The notes: generated by a model not told the origin, from the sequence alone. 64,000 nt of DNA from Rhodospirillales bacterium 24-66-33 (GCA_002281855.1 NCHQ01000028.1:39666-103665); one strand, 5' to 3'. Counted from the stretch's first letter, positions 7,029 to 16,454 are shown. Numbers and translations: made by a program.

Positions 7029-10000
7029 ATGATGACTTCTTCCACTGCCGCGTCCGCCATTCCGGCCGCGCGCCTTCCCGCGGCGCTCGACGACACTGAC
7101 CCCGCCGCTCGCATTCTTGCAGCCGCTCGGCTCATCCTCCCCGATCTCGAACAGGGCCGTCGCATCGACGCGGCCATGCTGCGTAAAGCGATGGAGACCG
7201 CTTTCCGCGCCTCCGACGCGTCCGGCGCCTGGGACTGGAAGACCGCTTACGAAGCCTGCGAGGCGACGACGGTCCTCTTCCTGCGCAAGTTTGGCCCGGC
7301 GATCCGCGCCAAAGCCGCGTCGCCCACAGCCATGTTGCCGATGCTCGGCAAGCTGGCGGGCCTTCTCCCCACCCACACCCGCCGCTCCGAGGAGAGCCAG
7401 ACGTTCCAGCAGTTCTCGACACCGATCGCATTGGGGCTCGCGGCGAGCGTTGCCGCCGCGATCACACCGGCCGACCGCGTGCTTGAGCCTTCGGCGGGCA
7501 CTGGCCTGCTCGCCATTTTGGCCGAGCTTGCCGGTGGATCGCTTGTCCTCAACGAGCTGGCGGAGATACGCGCCGGCGTGCTCGGCCACCTGTTCCCGAA
7601 CATCGGCGTCACCCGCTTCGACGCGGCGCAGATCGACGACCATCTCGACGCCGGCGTCACGCCCAGCGTCGTGCTGATGAACCCGCCGTTCTCGGTGATG
7701 GCCAATGTCGAGGGCAGAATGGCGGACGCCGCTTCGCGCCATGTCGCATCGGCCCTGTCGCGCCTTGCCGATGGCGGCCGCATGGTCGCCATCACCGGGG
7801 CGAGCTTTTCCCCCGACAATCCTTCCTGGCGTGACGCCTTTATTCGGCTGCAGGAGCGCGGGCGCGTCGTGTTCTCGGCCGCGATCGATGGCGCGGTCTA
7901 CGCCAAACATGGCACCACTATCGACACCCGCCTGACCGTGATCGACAAGGCTCCGGCCGACAATGCGAGCGTGTTCCCGACTTCACCGGGCGTCGCACCC
8001 GACGTCGCCACGCTTCTCGGCTGGGTCGCCGATCATGTCCCGCCGAGGCTGCCTTTCGCCGCCACCGTGGCGCCGGTTGTCGGCTTGGCTATCCCTCGAA
8101 CCGTGCGCGCCTACGCGATGCGCCCGTCCTCCGGTACAGCGCGAACGGCGGAGCCAGAAGGCGTCGAACTCGCCTATGAGACCGTCGATTGGAAGCCGGT
8201 CGAGGATGGCGGAATCACCGAGGCGCTTTATGAGGAATACGGATTGCAGGCGATCCGTATTCCCGGCTCTCAGGTTCACCCCACAAAGCTGGTGCAATCG
8301 GCGGCCATGGCCTCGGTCGCGCCGCCGACACCGACCTATCGGCCGCACCTGCCACCCGTCGTCATCAGCGACGGCCTGCTGTCCGACGCCCAGCTCGAAA
8401 GCGTCATCTACGCAGGCGAGGCCCATGCCGGTCATCTCGCCGGATCATGGACGGTGGATGAGACGTTCGACCTCGTCTCGGCCGCGCGCGACGACGCCGA
8501 GAACGCCGTCCGCTTCCGTCGCGGCTGGTTCCTGGGCGATGGCACCGGCGCCGGCAAGGGCCGCCAGGTCGCCGGCATACTGCTCGACAACTGGCTGAAA
8601 GGCCGGCGCCGCGCCGTCTGGGTGTCGAAGTCCGACAAGCTGATCGAGGACGCCCAGCGCGATTGGTCGGCGCTCGGCATGGAGCGCCTGCTGGTCACGC
8701 CGCTCTCGCGTTTTCGCCAGGGCACACCGATCCGGCTGGCGGAAGGCGTCCTATTCACCACCTACGCCACGCTGCGGTCCGACGCGCGCGATGAGAAGGT
8801 TTCGCGCGTCCGGCAGATCGTCGACTGGTTGGGCTCCGACTTCGATGGGGCGATCATCTTCGACGAGAGCCACGCCATGCAGAACGCCGCCGGCGGCAAG
8901 GGCGAGCGCGGCGACCAGGCCGCCTCGCAACAGGGACGCGCGGGCCTTCGGCTCCAGCACGCCCTGCCAAACGCACGCATCGTCTACGTCTCGGCGACCG
9001 GCGCCACAACGGTCCACAATCTCGCCTATGCCCAACGCCTCGGCCTGTGGGGCGGCGAGGACTTTCCGTTCGCCACCCGCGCCGAGTTCGTCGAGGCGAT
9101 CGAGGCCGGCGGCGTCGCGGCGATGGAGGTGCTCGCGCGCGATCTCCGGGCGCTCGGCCTCTACGCGGCTCGGTCACTCTCTTACGAGGGCGTCGAATAC
9201 GAGTTGCTCGAGCACACGCTGACGGACGAACAGGTCCGCATCTATGACGCCTATGCCGGGGCGTTCGGCATCATCCACAACAACCTCGATGCCGCGATGC
9301 AGGCGGCCAACATCACCGGCTCGACCGGCACCCTGAATGCGCAGGCCAAGTCCGCAGCGCGTTCGGCTTTCGAAAGCGCCAAGCAGCGGTTTTTCTCCCA
9401 CCTGATCACCAGCATGAAGACGCCGTCGTTGATCCGGTCGATCGAGCGCGATCTGGAAGAAGGCCACGCCGCCGTCATCCAGATCGTTTCCACCGGCGAG
9501 GCGTTGATGGAACGGCGCCTGGCCGAGATCCCGACCGAAGATTGGGGCGACGTCCAAGTCGACATCACGCCGCGGGAGTATGTCCTCGACTATCTCGCCC
9601 ATTCGTTCCCGGTGCAGCTCTACGAGCCGTTCACCGACAGCGAGGGCAAGCTGTCATCGCGGCCGGTCTATCGCGACGGCCAACCGATCGAGAGCCGCGA
9701 GGCTGTCGCCCGGCGTGACCGATTGATCGAGCGGTTGGCGTCGTTGACCCCGGTTCCCGGCGCGCTCGACCAGATCGTCCAGCGCTTCGGCACCCATCTG
9801 GTGGCCGAGGTGACGGGTCGCTCGCGGCGCATCATTCGCAAGACCGGCGCCGGTGGCGTCGACCGCCTGATGGTCGAGACCCGCGCCGGCTCCGCCAATC
9901 TCTCCGAGACGCAGGCGTTCATGGATGATGCCAAGCGCATCCTCGTGTTTTCGGAGGCGGGTGGCACCGGGCGCAGCTATCACGCCGAGCTGTCGGCGAA

Positions 10001-11372
10001 GAACCGCCGGCTGCGGGTTCACTATCTGCTCGAGGCGGGGTGGAAGGCGGACGCCGCCATCCAGGGTCTCGGTCGCACCAATCGCACGAACCAGCAGCAA
10101 CCGCCGCTGTTCCGGCCGATCGCGACCAACGTCAAGGCCGAGAAGCGCTTCCTCTCGACCATCGCCCGTCGGCTCGACACCCTCGGCGCCATCACCAAGG
10201 GCCAGCGCCAGACCGGCGGCCAGGGCCTGTTCCGGCCCGAGGACAATCTGGAGAGCCACTATGCCCGCGACGCTCTGCGCCAGCTCTACCTGTTGCTGGT
10301 CCGGGGCAAGGTCGAGGGCTGCTCACTGGAGATGTTCGAGGATGCGACCGGCCTGTCGCTAATGGATTCGTGCGGCATCAAGGACGAGTTGCCGCCAATC
10401 ACGATCTTCCTCAACCGGTTGCTGGCTCTCACCATCGACCTGCAGAACATCCTGTTCACGGCGTTCGAGCAATTGCTGTCCTCTCGTATCGAGGGGGCTA
10501 TCGCGGCGGGCGTCTATGACGTCGGGCTGGAGACCCTGAACGCCGAGAGCTTCGTCGTCACCGACCGTCAGGCGATTTACACCCATCCGGGCACCTCCGC
10601 CGATACCCGGCTTCTCACCATCACCCAGCGCGAGCGCAACCGACCGGTCACGCTCGACGAAGCGCTGAACCACCTCACCGATCCCCGAGCGGTGCTGCTC
10701 ATCAATGGGCAGTCGGGCCGCGCCGCCGTGCAGGTTCCGACCAGCAGCCTGATGCTCGACGACGGCGAGGTCGAACGCCGCGTCCGGCTCATCCGACCGA
10801 TGGAGCATCCCGCCATGCCGCTGGCGATGATGCCGCAGACCCATTGGGCCGAAGCCGACCGCCAGGTGTTCGCTCGCGCCTGGGAGGTGGAACTGGCCGA
10901 GGTGCCGACGTTTACCGACAGCGTCATCCACGTCGTCTCCGGGCTGCTGCTGCCAATCTGGAAACGCCTGCCGAATGAATCGACACGCGTCTATCGGCTC
11001 CAGACCGACACCGGCGAACGCATCGTCGGCCGGCGCGTCTCATCCGCGTGGGTCGCGGGTGCGACCGCAGCGGGCAGCAGCACCTTGAGCCCCGAAGACG
11101 CTTTCACGGCGCTGATGGATGGCAAGACGATTCTCGATCTCGCCGAAGGGCTCCAGCTTCGCCGGGTCCGTGTCATGGGCGTGAACCGGATCGAACTGTC
11201 AGGCTTCACCGACATGATGCGCGACCGCCTGCGCACCTACGGCCTGTTCCACGAGATCATCTCCTGGAAGCTGCGCATGTTCGTGCCGACCGACGCCGCT
11301 GGCCCCGCCATTCTGGCGAAAGTGCTCGAACGCTATCCGCTCGCGCAGATCGTCGAACGGGAGGCGGTATAA
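7029..11372 (+). CDS. Methyltransferase / strawberry-notch-type helicase fusion
   Basis: This 1447-aa protein joins two activities. Residues about 130-300 form an adenine-type DNA methyltransferase domain with FQQFSTP, a glycine-rich EPSAGTGLL motif I and the catalytic NPPF near residue 218. Residues about 440-1020 form a superfamily-2 ATPase of the strawberry-notch kind, with Walker A GDGTGAGKG near 503, DESH near 611 and a motif VI-like GLGRTNRTNQ near 1010. The C-terminal 400 residues are uncharacterised. No cognate restriction gene is adjacent, so it may modify or remodel the element's own DNA. It follows the shared leader and overlaps the toprim gene by 1 nt (TAATG). Confidence 0.87.
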   Translation: MMTSSTAASAIPAARLPAALDDTDPAARILAAARLILPDLEQGRRIDAAMLRKAMETAFRASDASGAWDWKTAYEACEATTVLFLRKFGPAIRAKAASPTAMLPMLGKLAGLLPTHTRRSEESQTFQQFSTPIALGLAASVAAAITPADRVLEPSAGTGLLAILAELAGGSLVLNELAEIRAGVLGHLFPNIGVTRFDAAQIDDHLDAGVTPSVVLMNPPFSVMANVEGRMADAASRHVASALSRLADGGRMVAITGASFSPDNPSWRDAFIRLQERGRVVFSAAIDGAVYAKHGTTIDTRLTVIDKAPADNASVFPTSPGVAPDVATLLGWVADHVPPRLPFAATVAPVVGLAIPRTVRAYAMRPSSGTARTAEPEGVELAYETVDWKPVEDGGITEALYEEYGLQAIRIPGSQVHPTKLVQSAAMASVAPPTPTYRPHLPPVVISDGLLSDAQLESVIYAGEAHAGHLAGSWTVDETFDLVSAARDDAENAVRFRRGWFLGDGTGAGKGRQVAGILLDNWLKGRRRAVWVSKSDKLIEDAQRDWSALGMERLLVTPLSRFRQGTPIRLAEGVLFTTYATLRSDARDEKVSRVRQIVDWLGSDFDGAIIFDESHAMQNAAGGKGERGDQAASQQGRAGLRLQHALPNARIVYVSATGATTVHNLAYAQRLGLWGGEDFPFATRAEFVEAIEAGGVAAMEVLARDLRALGLYAARSLSYEGVEYELLEHTLTDEQVRIYDAYAGAFGIIHNNLDAAMQAANITGSTGTLNAQAKSAARSAFESAKQRFFSHLITSMKTPSLIRSIERDLEEGHAAVIQIVSTGEALMERRLAEIPTEDWGDVQVDITPREYVLDYLAHSFPVQLYEPFTDSEGKLSSRPVYRDGQPIESREAVARRDRLIERLASLTPVPGALDQIVQRFGTHLVAEVTGRSRRIIRKTGAGGVDRLMVETRAGSANLSETQAFMDDAKRILVFSEAGGTGRSYHAELSAKNRRLRVHYLLEAGWKADAAIQGLGRTNRTNQQQPPLFRPIATNVKAEKRFLSTIARRLDTLGAITKGQRQTGGQGLFRPEDNLESHYARDALRQLYLLLVRGKVEGCSLEMFEDATGLSLMDSCGIKDELPPITIFLNRLLALTIDLQNILFTAFEQLLSSRIEGAIAAGVYDVGLETLNAESFVVTDRQAIYTHPGTSADTRLLTITQRERNRPVTLDEALNHLTDPRAVLLINGQSGRAAVQVPTSSLMLDDGEVERRVRLIRPMEHPAMPLAMMPQTHWAEADRQVFARAWEVELAEVPTFTDSVIHVVSGLLLPIWKRLPNESTRVYRLQTDTGERIVGRRVSSAWVAGATAAGSSTLSPEDAFTALMDGKTILDLAEGLQLRRVRVMGVNRIELSGFTDMMRDRLRTYGLFHEIISWKLRMFVPTDAAGPAILAKVLERYPLAQIVEREAV

Positions 11373-12418
11373 TGGCCCGTGACGCTTCCGATCTCGCGCA
11401 ACGTCTCGGCCGCAACGCCGAGGCCGTCTGCCGCGAATATCTCTCCAACGGTCGGCGCGAGGGCCGCTACTGGCTGGTCGGCGACGTCCAGAACAATCCA
11501 GGCCGCTCGATGTTCGTCAGGCTGAAGGGCACCGAGTCCGGCAAGGGCGCAGCCGGCAAATGGACCGACGCCGCCACCGGCGATCATGGCGATCTGCTCG
11601 ACGTTATCCGCGAGAGCTGTGGCCTGCTCGACTTCAAGGACGTCGCCGACGAGGCCCGACGTTTCCTCAGCCTGCCCCAACCCGAGCCCGACCCTCAGCC
11701 GCGGCCCCGGCCCCGGCCATCATCCGCACCGGCGGGATCGCCGGAATCAGCACGGCGGCTGGTTTCCATGTCGCAGCCGATTACGGGCACCATCGTGGAG
11801 ACGTATCTGCGCAAACGCGGCATTACGGCTTTGCACGGAACCGGAGCCCTGCGCTTCCATCCACGCTGCTACTATCGCCCGGACAGCTACAGCCCAACCG
11901 AGACCTGGCCGGCGATGATCGCGTCCGTCACCGATCTCGACAACCGGATCACTGGCGCGCACCGCACCTGGCTGTCGCCTGACGGAAGCGGCAAGGCGCC
12001 GATCGACACGCCGAGGCGGGCAATGGGAGACCTTCTCGGAAACGCCGTCCGGTTCGACCGCGCTACGCAAGTCATGGCGGCCGGGGAAGGCATCGAGACC
12101 ATGCTGTCGCTGCGAATGGCACTGCCCCACATGCCGATGGTGGCGGCGCTCTCGGCCGCACATCTCGCCGCCATCCTGTTCCCGGCGACGCTGCGACGGC
12201 TCTACATTGCCCGCGACGACGATCTGGCCGGTGACAACGCGATGGCGAGCCTGGTCGAACGGGCGCAGGCGGTCGGGATCGAGGCGATCACCCTGTCGCC
12301 ACGGCTCGGGGACTTCAACGAAGATCTCCGCACGCTCGGCATCGATGCGCTTCGGGCGGCGGTGCGGGTTCAGATCGCACCGGAAGACGTCGCCCGCTTC
12401 ATGCAGATGGCGGCATAG
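11372..12418 (+). CDS. Toprim domain protein (primase-like)
   Basis: The ATG at 11372 overlaps the helicase stop, so the two are co-translated; the longer upstream frame is spurious. The 348-aa product has an N-terminal region with GRREGRYWLVGDVQN and GRSMFVRLKG, a Pro/Arg-rich linker near residues 110-125, and a C-terminal toprim domain with GEGIETMLS followed by YIARDDDLAGDNA, matching the conserved Glu and DxD of toprim enzymes. Such proteins are plasmid- and ICE-borne primase-like factors, and may prime the strand arriving by conjugation. A full primase active site cannot be confirmed by eye. Confidence 0.82.
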   Translation: MARDASDLAQRLGRNAEAVCREYLSNGRREGRYWLVGDVQNNPGRSMFVRLKGTESGKGAAGKWTDAATGDHGDLLDVIRESCGLLDFKDVADEARRFLSLPQPEPDPQPRPRPRPSSAPAGSPESARRLVSMSQPITGTIVETYLRKRGITALHGTGALRFHPRCYYRPDSYSPTETWPAMIASVTDLDNRITGAHRTWLSPDGSGKAPIDTPRRAMGDLLGNAVRFDRATQVMAAGEGIETMLSLRMALPHMPMVAALSAAHLAAILFPATLRRLYIARDDDLAGDNAMASLVERAQAVGIEAITLSPRLGDFNEDLRTLGIDALRAAVRVQIAPEDVARFMQMAA

Positions 12419-12780
12419 ATCGAAGCGGGGACGTGAAGTGAGGGTCGTGGCCGGTGTCTCGCATCGGTATGGGCCCCCCACCTGCCATCGGAAAGAGCCG
12501 CGACCACGGCCTTCTGAGAGGGCGATCGGGGCGGCAAACGGTCCCGACCGGCAATGGCTGCGCCCGGCTATTTTCCGCCGCCCTTTCCACCCCACGCGGC
12601 GAGCCGCGCGGGGACCCCGGCTTCGGGCTTTGCAGCGCGAAACAAAATAGCCGGCCTTCGCCATCCTCCGCTGACGCTCCGGCCCTGCGCGTCGCTCCGG
12701 GTGCAGGTCGAGCCCGCCCGCCGCCTTTCGTCGCCATGAAGGCCGCGGCGGTCGCGGTCACCCGACGAAGGACGAGCCCC
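12419..12780. other. Structured non-coding gap
   Basis: No supported gene. Besides the inverted-repeat element at 12564-12682, the 3' part can fold CCTTTCGTCG with CGACGAAGG (one bulged base) to give a hairpin of about 46 nt just before the DUF2493 gene. Ribosomal access or transcription of that gene may be affected. Confidence 0.45.
12564..12682. repeat. Inverted-repeat element A with conserved 3' flank
   Basis: CCGGCTATTTT at 12564-12574 is the exact reverse complement of AAAATAGCCGG at 12644-12654. The interior holds a further CGCGGC/GCCGCG hairpin. The right arm is followed within 5 nt by CGCCATCCTCCGCTGACGCT, which also follows the arms of element B near 15.8 kb, where the arms have a wholly different sequence. 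Confidence 0.6.
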
Positions 12781-13722
12781 ATGACAGCCGATCTCGACGA
12801 CACCTACGAACCTCACCACGCTTCTTCCCCCACCGACCACCTCCTGTCCGAACTGCAGCTTTACGGCTACCGCCCCTTTCAGGACGAACCCGACCCGAGG
12901 CCGCTCCCCGAGGGCAACATCGTCGCCGGCGCCATCGCCGATATCTTCGACGCCCTGATCACGAGCATGGCTGAAACCCGCCTCGAACCCGACCTCGACG
13001 AGATCCTTTGGTCGACCGTCAATCTCTTCCACCGCGCCACCGCCCGGATCGAACGCGAGCTGGACGACAACGAGCAGGCGCAACGTCGCGGCCAACGCGA
13101 ACAGGATGGCTCCGAGGTGAAATCGGTCGAGCTGGAGCGCCACATCGCGGAGGGACAGACCCTGCTCGAACGCCGCGACGCCTTCGAGCTGATGCGTGAC
13201 CAGGCCGCCGAGCAATTCGAGCGCCACACCCGCTCATCCTGGCGGCCGCGCTCCGGATCAAAGGTCAACCACCGCGCACTGACCTCGGCGATGATCGACA
13301 GCCGCGACTTCCTGACCGCCAGGCGTCGGGCAGAAACCGAGGTGATGCTTCCGACCGGCCCGAAGGTCGCCTTCACCGGCGGACTCGACGTCAACGATCA
13401 CCGGCTGATCTGGGAGACGCTCGACAAGGTCCACGCCAAGCATCCCGACATGGTCCTGTTGCATGGTGGATCGCCGAAGGGCGCCGAACTGATCGCTGCG
13501 AAGTGGGCCGACACGCGCAAAGTGCCACAGGTCGCCTTCAAGCCCGACTGGACGAAGCACGCCAAGGCCGCACCGTTCAAGCGCAACGATGCCATGCTCG
13601 ACGTCCTGCCGATCGGCGTCATCGTCTTCCCGGGCACCGGCATCCAGGACAATTTCGCCGACAAAGCCCGCAAGCTCGGCATCAAGCTGTTCGATTTCCG
13701 CCCGAAGGGAGGCGGCGCGTGA
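12781..13722 (+). CDS. DUF2493 (SLOG-superfamily) domain protein
   Basis: The 313-aa product starts at ATG 12781; the in-frame extension upstream is Pro/Arg-rich and rejected. Residues about 190-300 hold the DUF2493 core, KVAFTGGLDVNDHRLIWETL and MVLLHGGSPKGAELIAAKWA, a Rossmann-like SLOG-type nucleotide-binding fold, ending VIVFPGTGIQDNFADKARKLG. The N-terminal half is helical and acidic. SLOG proteins bind nucleotides or ligands and often occur in mobile-element and defence contexts; the ligand here is unknown. It is a usual backbone neighbour of toprim and helicase genes in such ICEs. Confidence 0.85.
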   Translation: MTADLDDTYEPHHASSPTDHLLSELQLYGYRPFQDEPDPRPLPEGNIVAGAIADIFDALITSMAETRLEPDLDEILWSTVNLFHRATARIERELDDNEQAQRRGQREQDGSEVKSVELERHIAEGQTLLERRDAFELMRDQAAEQFERHTRSSWRPRSGSKVNHRALTSAMIDSRDFLTARRRAETEVMLPTGPKVAFTGGLDVNDHRLIWETLDKVHAKHPDMVLLHGGSPKGAELIAAKWADTRKVPQVAFKPDWTKHAKAAPFKRNDAMLDVLPIGVIVFPGTGIQDNFADKARKLGIKLFDFRPKGGGA

Positions 13723-13733
13723 GCGCCGTCATC

Positions 13734-14294
13734 TCACAACATCTCAGGCCGGAACTGCGACCGGCGGCTGATGATCTTGCCGGACACCATGAACACGCCG
13801 TCACCAGTGTAGTGTAGCGTTTCGGGATGTTTCGGCGACGCCGTGACATGAGCCTTCACCACTTCGAAGATGAAAAAGTTATATTTTTCGACCAGCGCAC
13901 CATCGTGCAGGCGGCATTCGAAGCTTGCATGGCATTCGCGGATCAGCGGCGCTCCGACTTCATGGGCGTCCTCGGCCGTCAGGCCGAACTCCGTGAACTT
14001 GTCGATCTCGGCGCCGGACGTATTGCCGATGCCGACCACCGTGTCCGTGAGCTTCGTCGTCGGCAGGTTGATGACGCATTCGCGGCTGTTTCTGATCATC
14101 TGGAAGCTGTGATTGCCGCTCGAGATCATGCAGCCGACGAGCGAAGGCGTGAACTCCATGACCGTCTGCCAGCCCAGCGTCATGATGTTGGTCTTTCCCT
14201 CCCACGCCGACGAGACCAGCACGATCGGACCCGGTTCCAGATAGCGCCGCACCTGGCCCACCGGCAGGTCGTTCTTCTCATATCGCTTTGTCAT
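13734..14294 (-). CDS. Flavin reductase-like FMN-binding protein
   Basis: This 186-aa minus-strand product starts at ATG 14294 (a GTG lies directly upstream), with AGGACGAG before it. PIVLVSSAWEGKTNIMTLGW, ISSGNHSFQMIRNSRECVINLP and GIGNTSGAEIDKF match the flavin reductase/split-barrel family that binds FMN and reduces it or passes electrons to a partner. No partner monooxygenase is adjacent. Its opposite orientation in the ICE backbone suggests acquired cargo. The physiological substrate is unknown. Confidence 0.82.
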   Translation of the reverse strand: MTKRYEKNDLPVGQVRRYLEPGPIVLVSSAWEGKTNIMTLGWQTVMEFTPSLVGCMISSGNHSFQMIRNSRECVINLPTTKLTDTVVGIGNTSGAEIDKFTEFGLTAEDAHEVGAPLIRECHASFECRLHDGALVEKYNFFIFEVVKAHVTASPKHPETLHYTGDGVFMVSGKIISRRSQFRPEML

Positions 14295-14626
14295 CACTCG
14301 TCCTGTCTGCCGTTGTTCTTGCCGATACTGTAGTCAACCGTGACGGCGGCATCACGACCAAGAGCGCGACAAGTCAGCTCCCGACTGAAGCATCGTCGAG
14401 GGCCTGCCCAAAGGCTCCTGAGATGGACGGAAAACCACCCCCGCTTCCAAATGCGCTGATCCTTGATCCAGTCGAGGGCCTGACGCCATCAACCCGTAAA
14501 GGGTCCGCTACGCGAGCGTGCGGCCTTGAGGCTTCGCCCCTGCGGTGATTGCAGCCCTCGGCTGGACACATCGGGCGCCTGTCGCGCGGGGGATGGCCCC
14601 CCGCCTCCAAGACAGGAGCCGGAACA
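14295..14626. other. Non-coding gap with GC hairpin leader
   Basis: It holds the promoter of the flavin reductase on one side and the leader of the 55-aa gene on the other. GCGGGGG and CCCCCGC around ATGGC form a strong hairpin near 14587-14606, some 20 nt before that gene's start. The reading frames here are not credible. Confidence 0.4.
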
Positions 14627-14794
14627 ATGTCCCTCAACGACGCACACGCCTTCGCATTCAGCCTCGCCACCACCCTCATGGTCGCCATCATCATCTTTCA
14701 GGCCGGCGACGGTAGCCTCGGCGTCATGCCAGCCAACGAGTACGACGGCGATACAGCCGCCATCGTGCACGAGTTCGATCCTTTCGCCCCCTGA
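14627..14794 (+). CDS. Small 55-aa membrane-type protein
   Basis: The ATG at 14627 has AGGAG 8 nt upstream. The product has one likely membrane span (about residues 8-25, AFSLATTLMVAIIIFQ) and an acidic C-terminus (ANEYDGDTAAIVHEFDPFAP). Small proteins of this form occur in related ICEs between the DUF2493 and DUF736 genes, but I know no function. It could be a single-pass modulator of an envelope complex. Confidence 0.6.
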   Translation: MSLNDAHAFAFSLATTLMVAIIIFQAGDGSLGVMPANEYDGDTAAIVHEFDPFAP

Positions 14795-14932
14795 CCGGGG
14801 CCGGCCTCGCGTGGAAGCGGAAGTCCATCGGATTTCCGCTCCCGCCGCCGCTCATCTTCGGCTATATTCAGCATTGCGCCGCGGTGGTGGTGGAGGCGCA
14901 ACCGTTCGACCTTTGTCACGGAGACCACCATC

Positions 14933-15373
14933 ATGATCGCCCTCGGTATTCTTGCTTCAATCGCCGGCATCGGCTTCTTCTGCTGGCTTCTATTCACGCT
15001 CGCCGTTTACGCGCTGCCCTTCTTTGCCGGCGTCACCATTGGCCTATGGGCCTACGATGCTGGCGCCGGACCCATTGGCGGGGTGCTGATCGGCGCCTTT
15101 GCGGCCGGGGTGACGGGGGGCGCGGCCCAGTTCATCTTCACGTCCGTGCGTTCAGTGTGGATCCGCTTGGCGATCGCCCTCGCCTTCGCGGCTCCGGCCG
15201 CCGTCGCCGGCTATCACGCCACACTTGGCCTCACCAAACTCACCATGCCCTCCGAAGGCTGGCAAATTGCCTTCTCGGTGATCGGCGCGGTCGCCGTTGG
15301 CGCAACAGCCTGGACGCGCCTGGTCGCGATGGCCCCGCCCGAGGTATCTGGGCACGCGCTCGCACGGCGCTGA
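14933..15373 (+). CDS. Hypothetical inner-membrane protein, about four spans
   Basis: This 146-aa product starts at ATG 14933 with GGAGACCACCATC before it. Hydrophobic segments lie near residues 3-30, 32-62, 78-100 and 107-125, with little periplasmic sequence between them. No motif points to transport or enzyme activity. It follows the 55-aa protein on the same strand, 138 nt away. Confidence 0.65.
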   Translation: MIALGILASIAGIGFFCWLLFTLAVYALPFFAGVTIGLWAYDAGAGPIGGVLIGAFAAGVTGGAAQFIFTSVRSVWIRLAIALAFAAPAAVAGYHATLGLTKLTMPSEGWQIAFSVIGAVAVGATAWTRLVAMAPPEVSGHALARR

Positions 15374-15976
15374 TCGTCAATCCTGGCGACGGGCGCAACC
15401 AGACTAGGCGTGCTGCCGCATCATCCTGTCCTGGGAAGCGTAATGGTTGTCGGCGCATTGAAGCTCGGATTCGAACCCGCTTCACATTTCACCTTCGCGG
15501 CAAGTGGTGGAGGCAGAAGCCTGGCCGTTCGACGACATCGTGCCCAGCTTACCAACCCGGTACGAGGGAGCGTCTGACGCGCTGGCCGGATAGAGGGCGA
15601 TGCGGGCGCGGGCTCCGGCGGGAGCCGGTGCATCACCAACGCGCGCCGCGTGCCAGGTCTGCTTTCGGTCAGGTTGGGGGCCAAGTCTCCCTTGACGGTC
15701 CTCTGTCGGGTCGCGCGCTCCCCTGCGGCCTCTCAACGGCTTGATCTGGCCGAAGGACGGCTGAAGCCTCGATCGCCTATGACGCAACGGCGCCGATCGA
15801 CTTTCTTCCCCTGCCGGCTGCGCCGTCATTCCTCGCGAAGCAAGAAAGTCGCCTGTCGCCATCCTCCGCTGACGCTGCGGTCGCAAGCGATGCGCCGTCG
15901 ATCGCCTCCGGCCTGCCGATCGCCATCGAGGCCGCGATGGGCGCGGGCTCGAAACAGAGAGCAACGGAGACTTATC
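15374..15976. other. 603-nt region without a supported gene
   Basis: Frames here are long but show no family signal and look like GC shadows. The region holds inverted-repeat element B and, at its 3' end, an imperfect CGCCATCG/CGATGGGCG hairpin about 40 nt before the DUF736 start. A small RNA or long leader is possible. Confidence 0.45.
15798..15879. repeat. Inverted-repeat element B with conserved 3' flank
   Basis: CGACTTTCTT at 15798-15807 is the exact reverse complement of AAGAAAGTCG at 15842-15851. The right arm is followed by CGCCATCCTCCGCTGACGCT, the same flank as element A. The arms differ between A and B while staying self-complementary within each. Confidence 0.6.
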
Positions 15977-16297
15977 ATGGCCACCATCGGCACCTTCAAG
16001 AAGACCAGCACCAACGAGTTCGCCGGCGAGATCGTCACCCTCAGCGTCCAGGCCAAGGGCGTCCGCATCGTCCCCGAGGCCAGCCAGGCCAGCGAGAACG
16101 CCCCTTCCCACCGGATCTTCGTGGGCCGCGCGGAAATCGGCGCCGCTTGGGCCAAGCGTTCCACCGAGGGCCGCGACTATCTGGGTGTGAAGCTGGACGA
16201 TCCGAGCTTCAATGCTCCGATCTACGCCAACCTCTTCGACGACGAGGACGAAGGCTACAGCCTCATCTGGTCCCGCCCCAGCCGCCGGGGCGAATAA
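15977..16297 (+). CDS. DUF736 domain protein (first copy)
   Basis: This 106-aa protein starts at ATG 15977, with an ACGGAG site upstream. IGTFKKTSTNEFAGEIVTLS, GRAEIGAAWAKRS and GVKLDDPSFNAPIYANL give the DUF736 pattern. These small proteins are among the most common genes on alphaproteobacterial ICEs and conjugative plasmids; their role is unknown. A second, diverged DUF736 gene lies at 21621 in the transfer operon. It is followed by a strong hairpin, so it ends its transcription unit. Confidence 0.87.
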   Translation: MATIGTFKKTSTNEFAGEIVTLSVQAKGVRIVPEASQASENAPSHRIFVGRAEIGAAWAKRSTEGRDYLGVKLDDPSFNAPIYANLFDDEDEGYSLIWSRPSRRGE

Positions 16298-16311
16298 GCC
16301 GCCACAGCAAC

Positions 16312-16339
16312 GCCCCGCCCGGATACACCCGGGCGGGGC
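16312..16339 (+). terminator. Strong hairpin after the DUF736 gene
   Basis: GCCCCGCCCGG at 16312-16322 and CCGGGCGGGGC at 16329-16339 form a perfect 11-bp stem with loop ATACAC, 14 nt after the stop. The T content behind it is modest (CTCTTTG). It is most likely an intrinsic terminator. Confidence 0.7.
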
Positions 16340-16428
16340 CAAGCTCTTTGCCGGGCGACCGAATCAGTTCGGCCATGATTCGCCAAACACCTTTTCTGCG
16401 CAGCACTTTCCTCTCGCCAAATCGACCA

Positions 16429-16454
16429 AGAACGACTATTTTAGCCGTAGTTCT
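16429..16454. promoter_or_regulatory. Imperfect dyad upstream of the XRE gene
   Basis: A 26-bp imperfect dyad bounded by AGAAC at 16429 and GTTCT at 16450-16454, with AC/GT matched further in, lies about 40 nt before the XRE start. It is a candidate operator for the regulator itself or for ICE control proteins. Confidence 0.45.

Noticed and set aside
12454..12780. N-terminal extension of the DUF2493 protein
   Set aside because: The added residues are Pro/Arg/Gly-rich and cross inverted-repeat element A; the ATG at 12781 fits the family.
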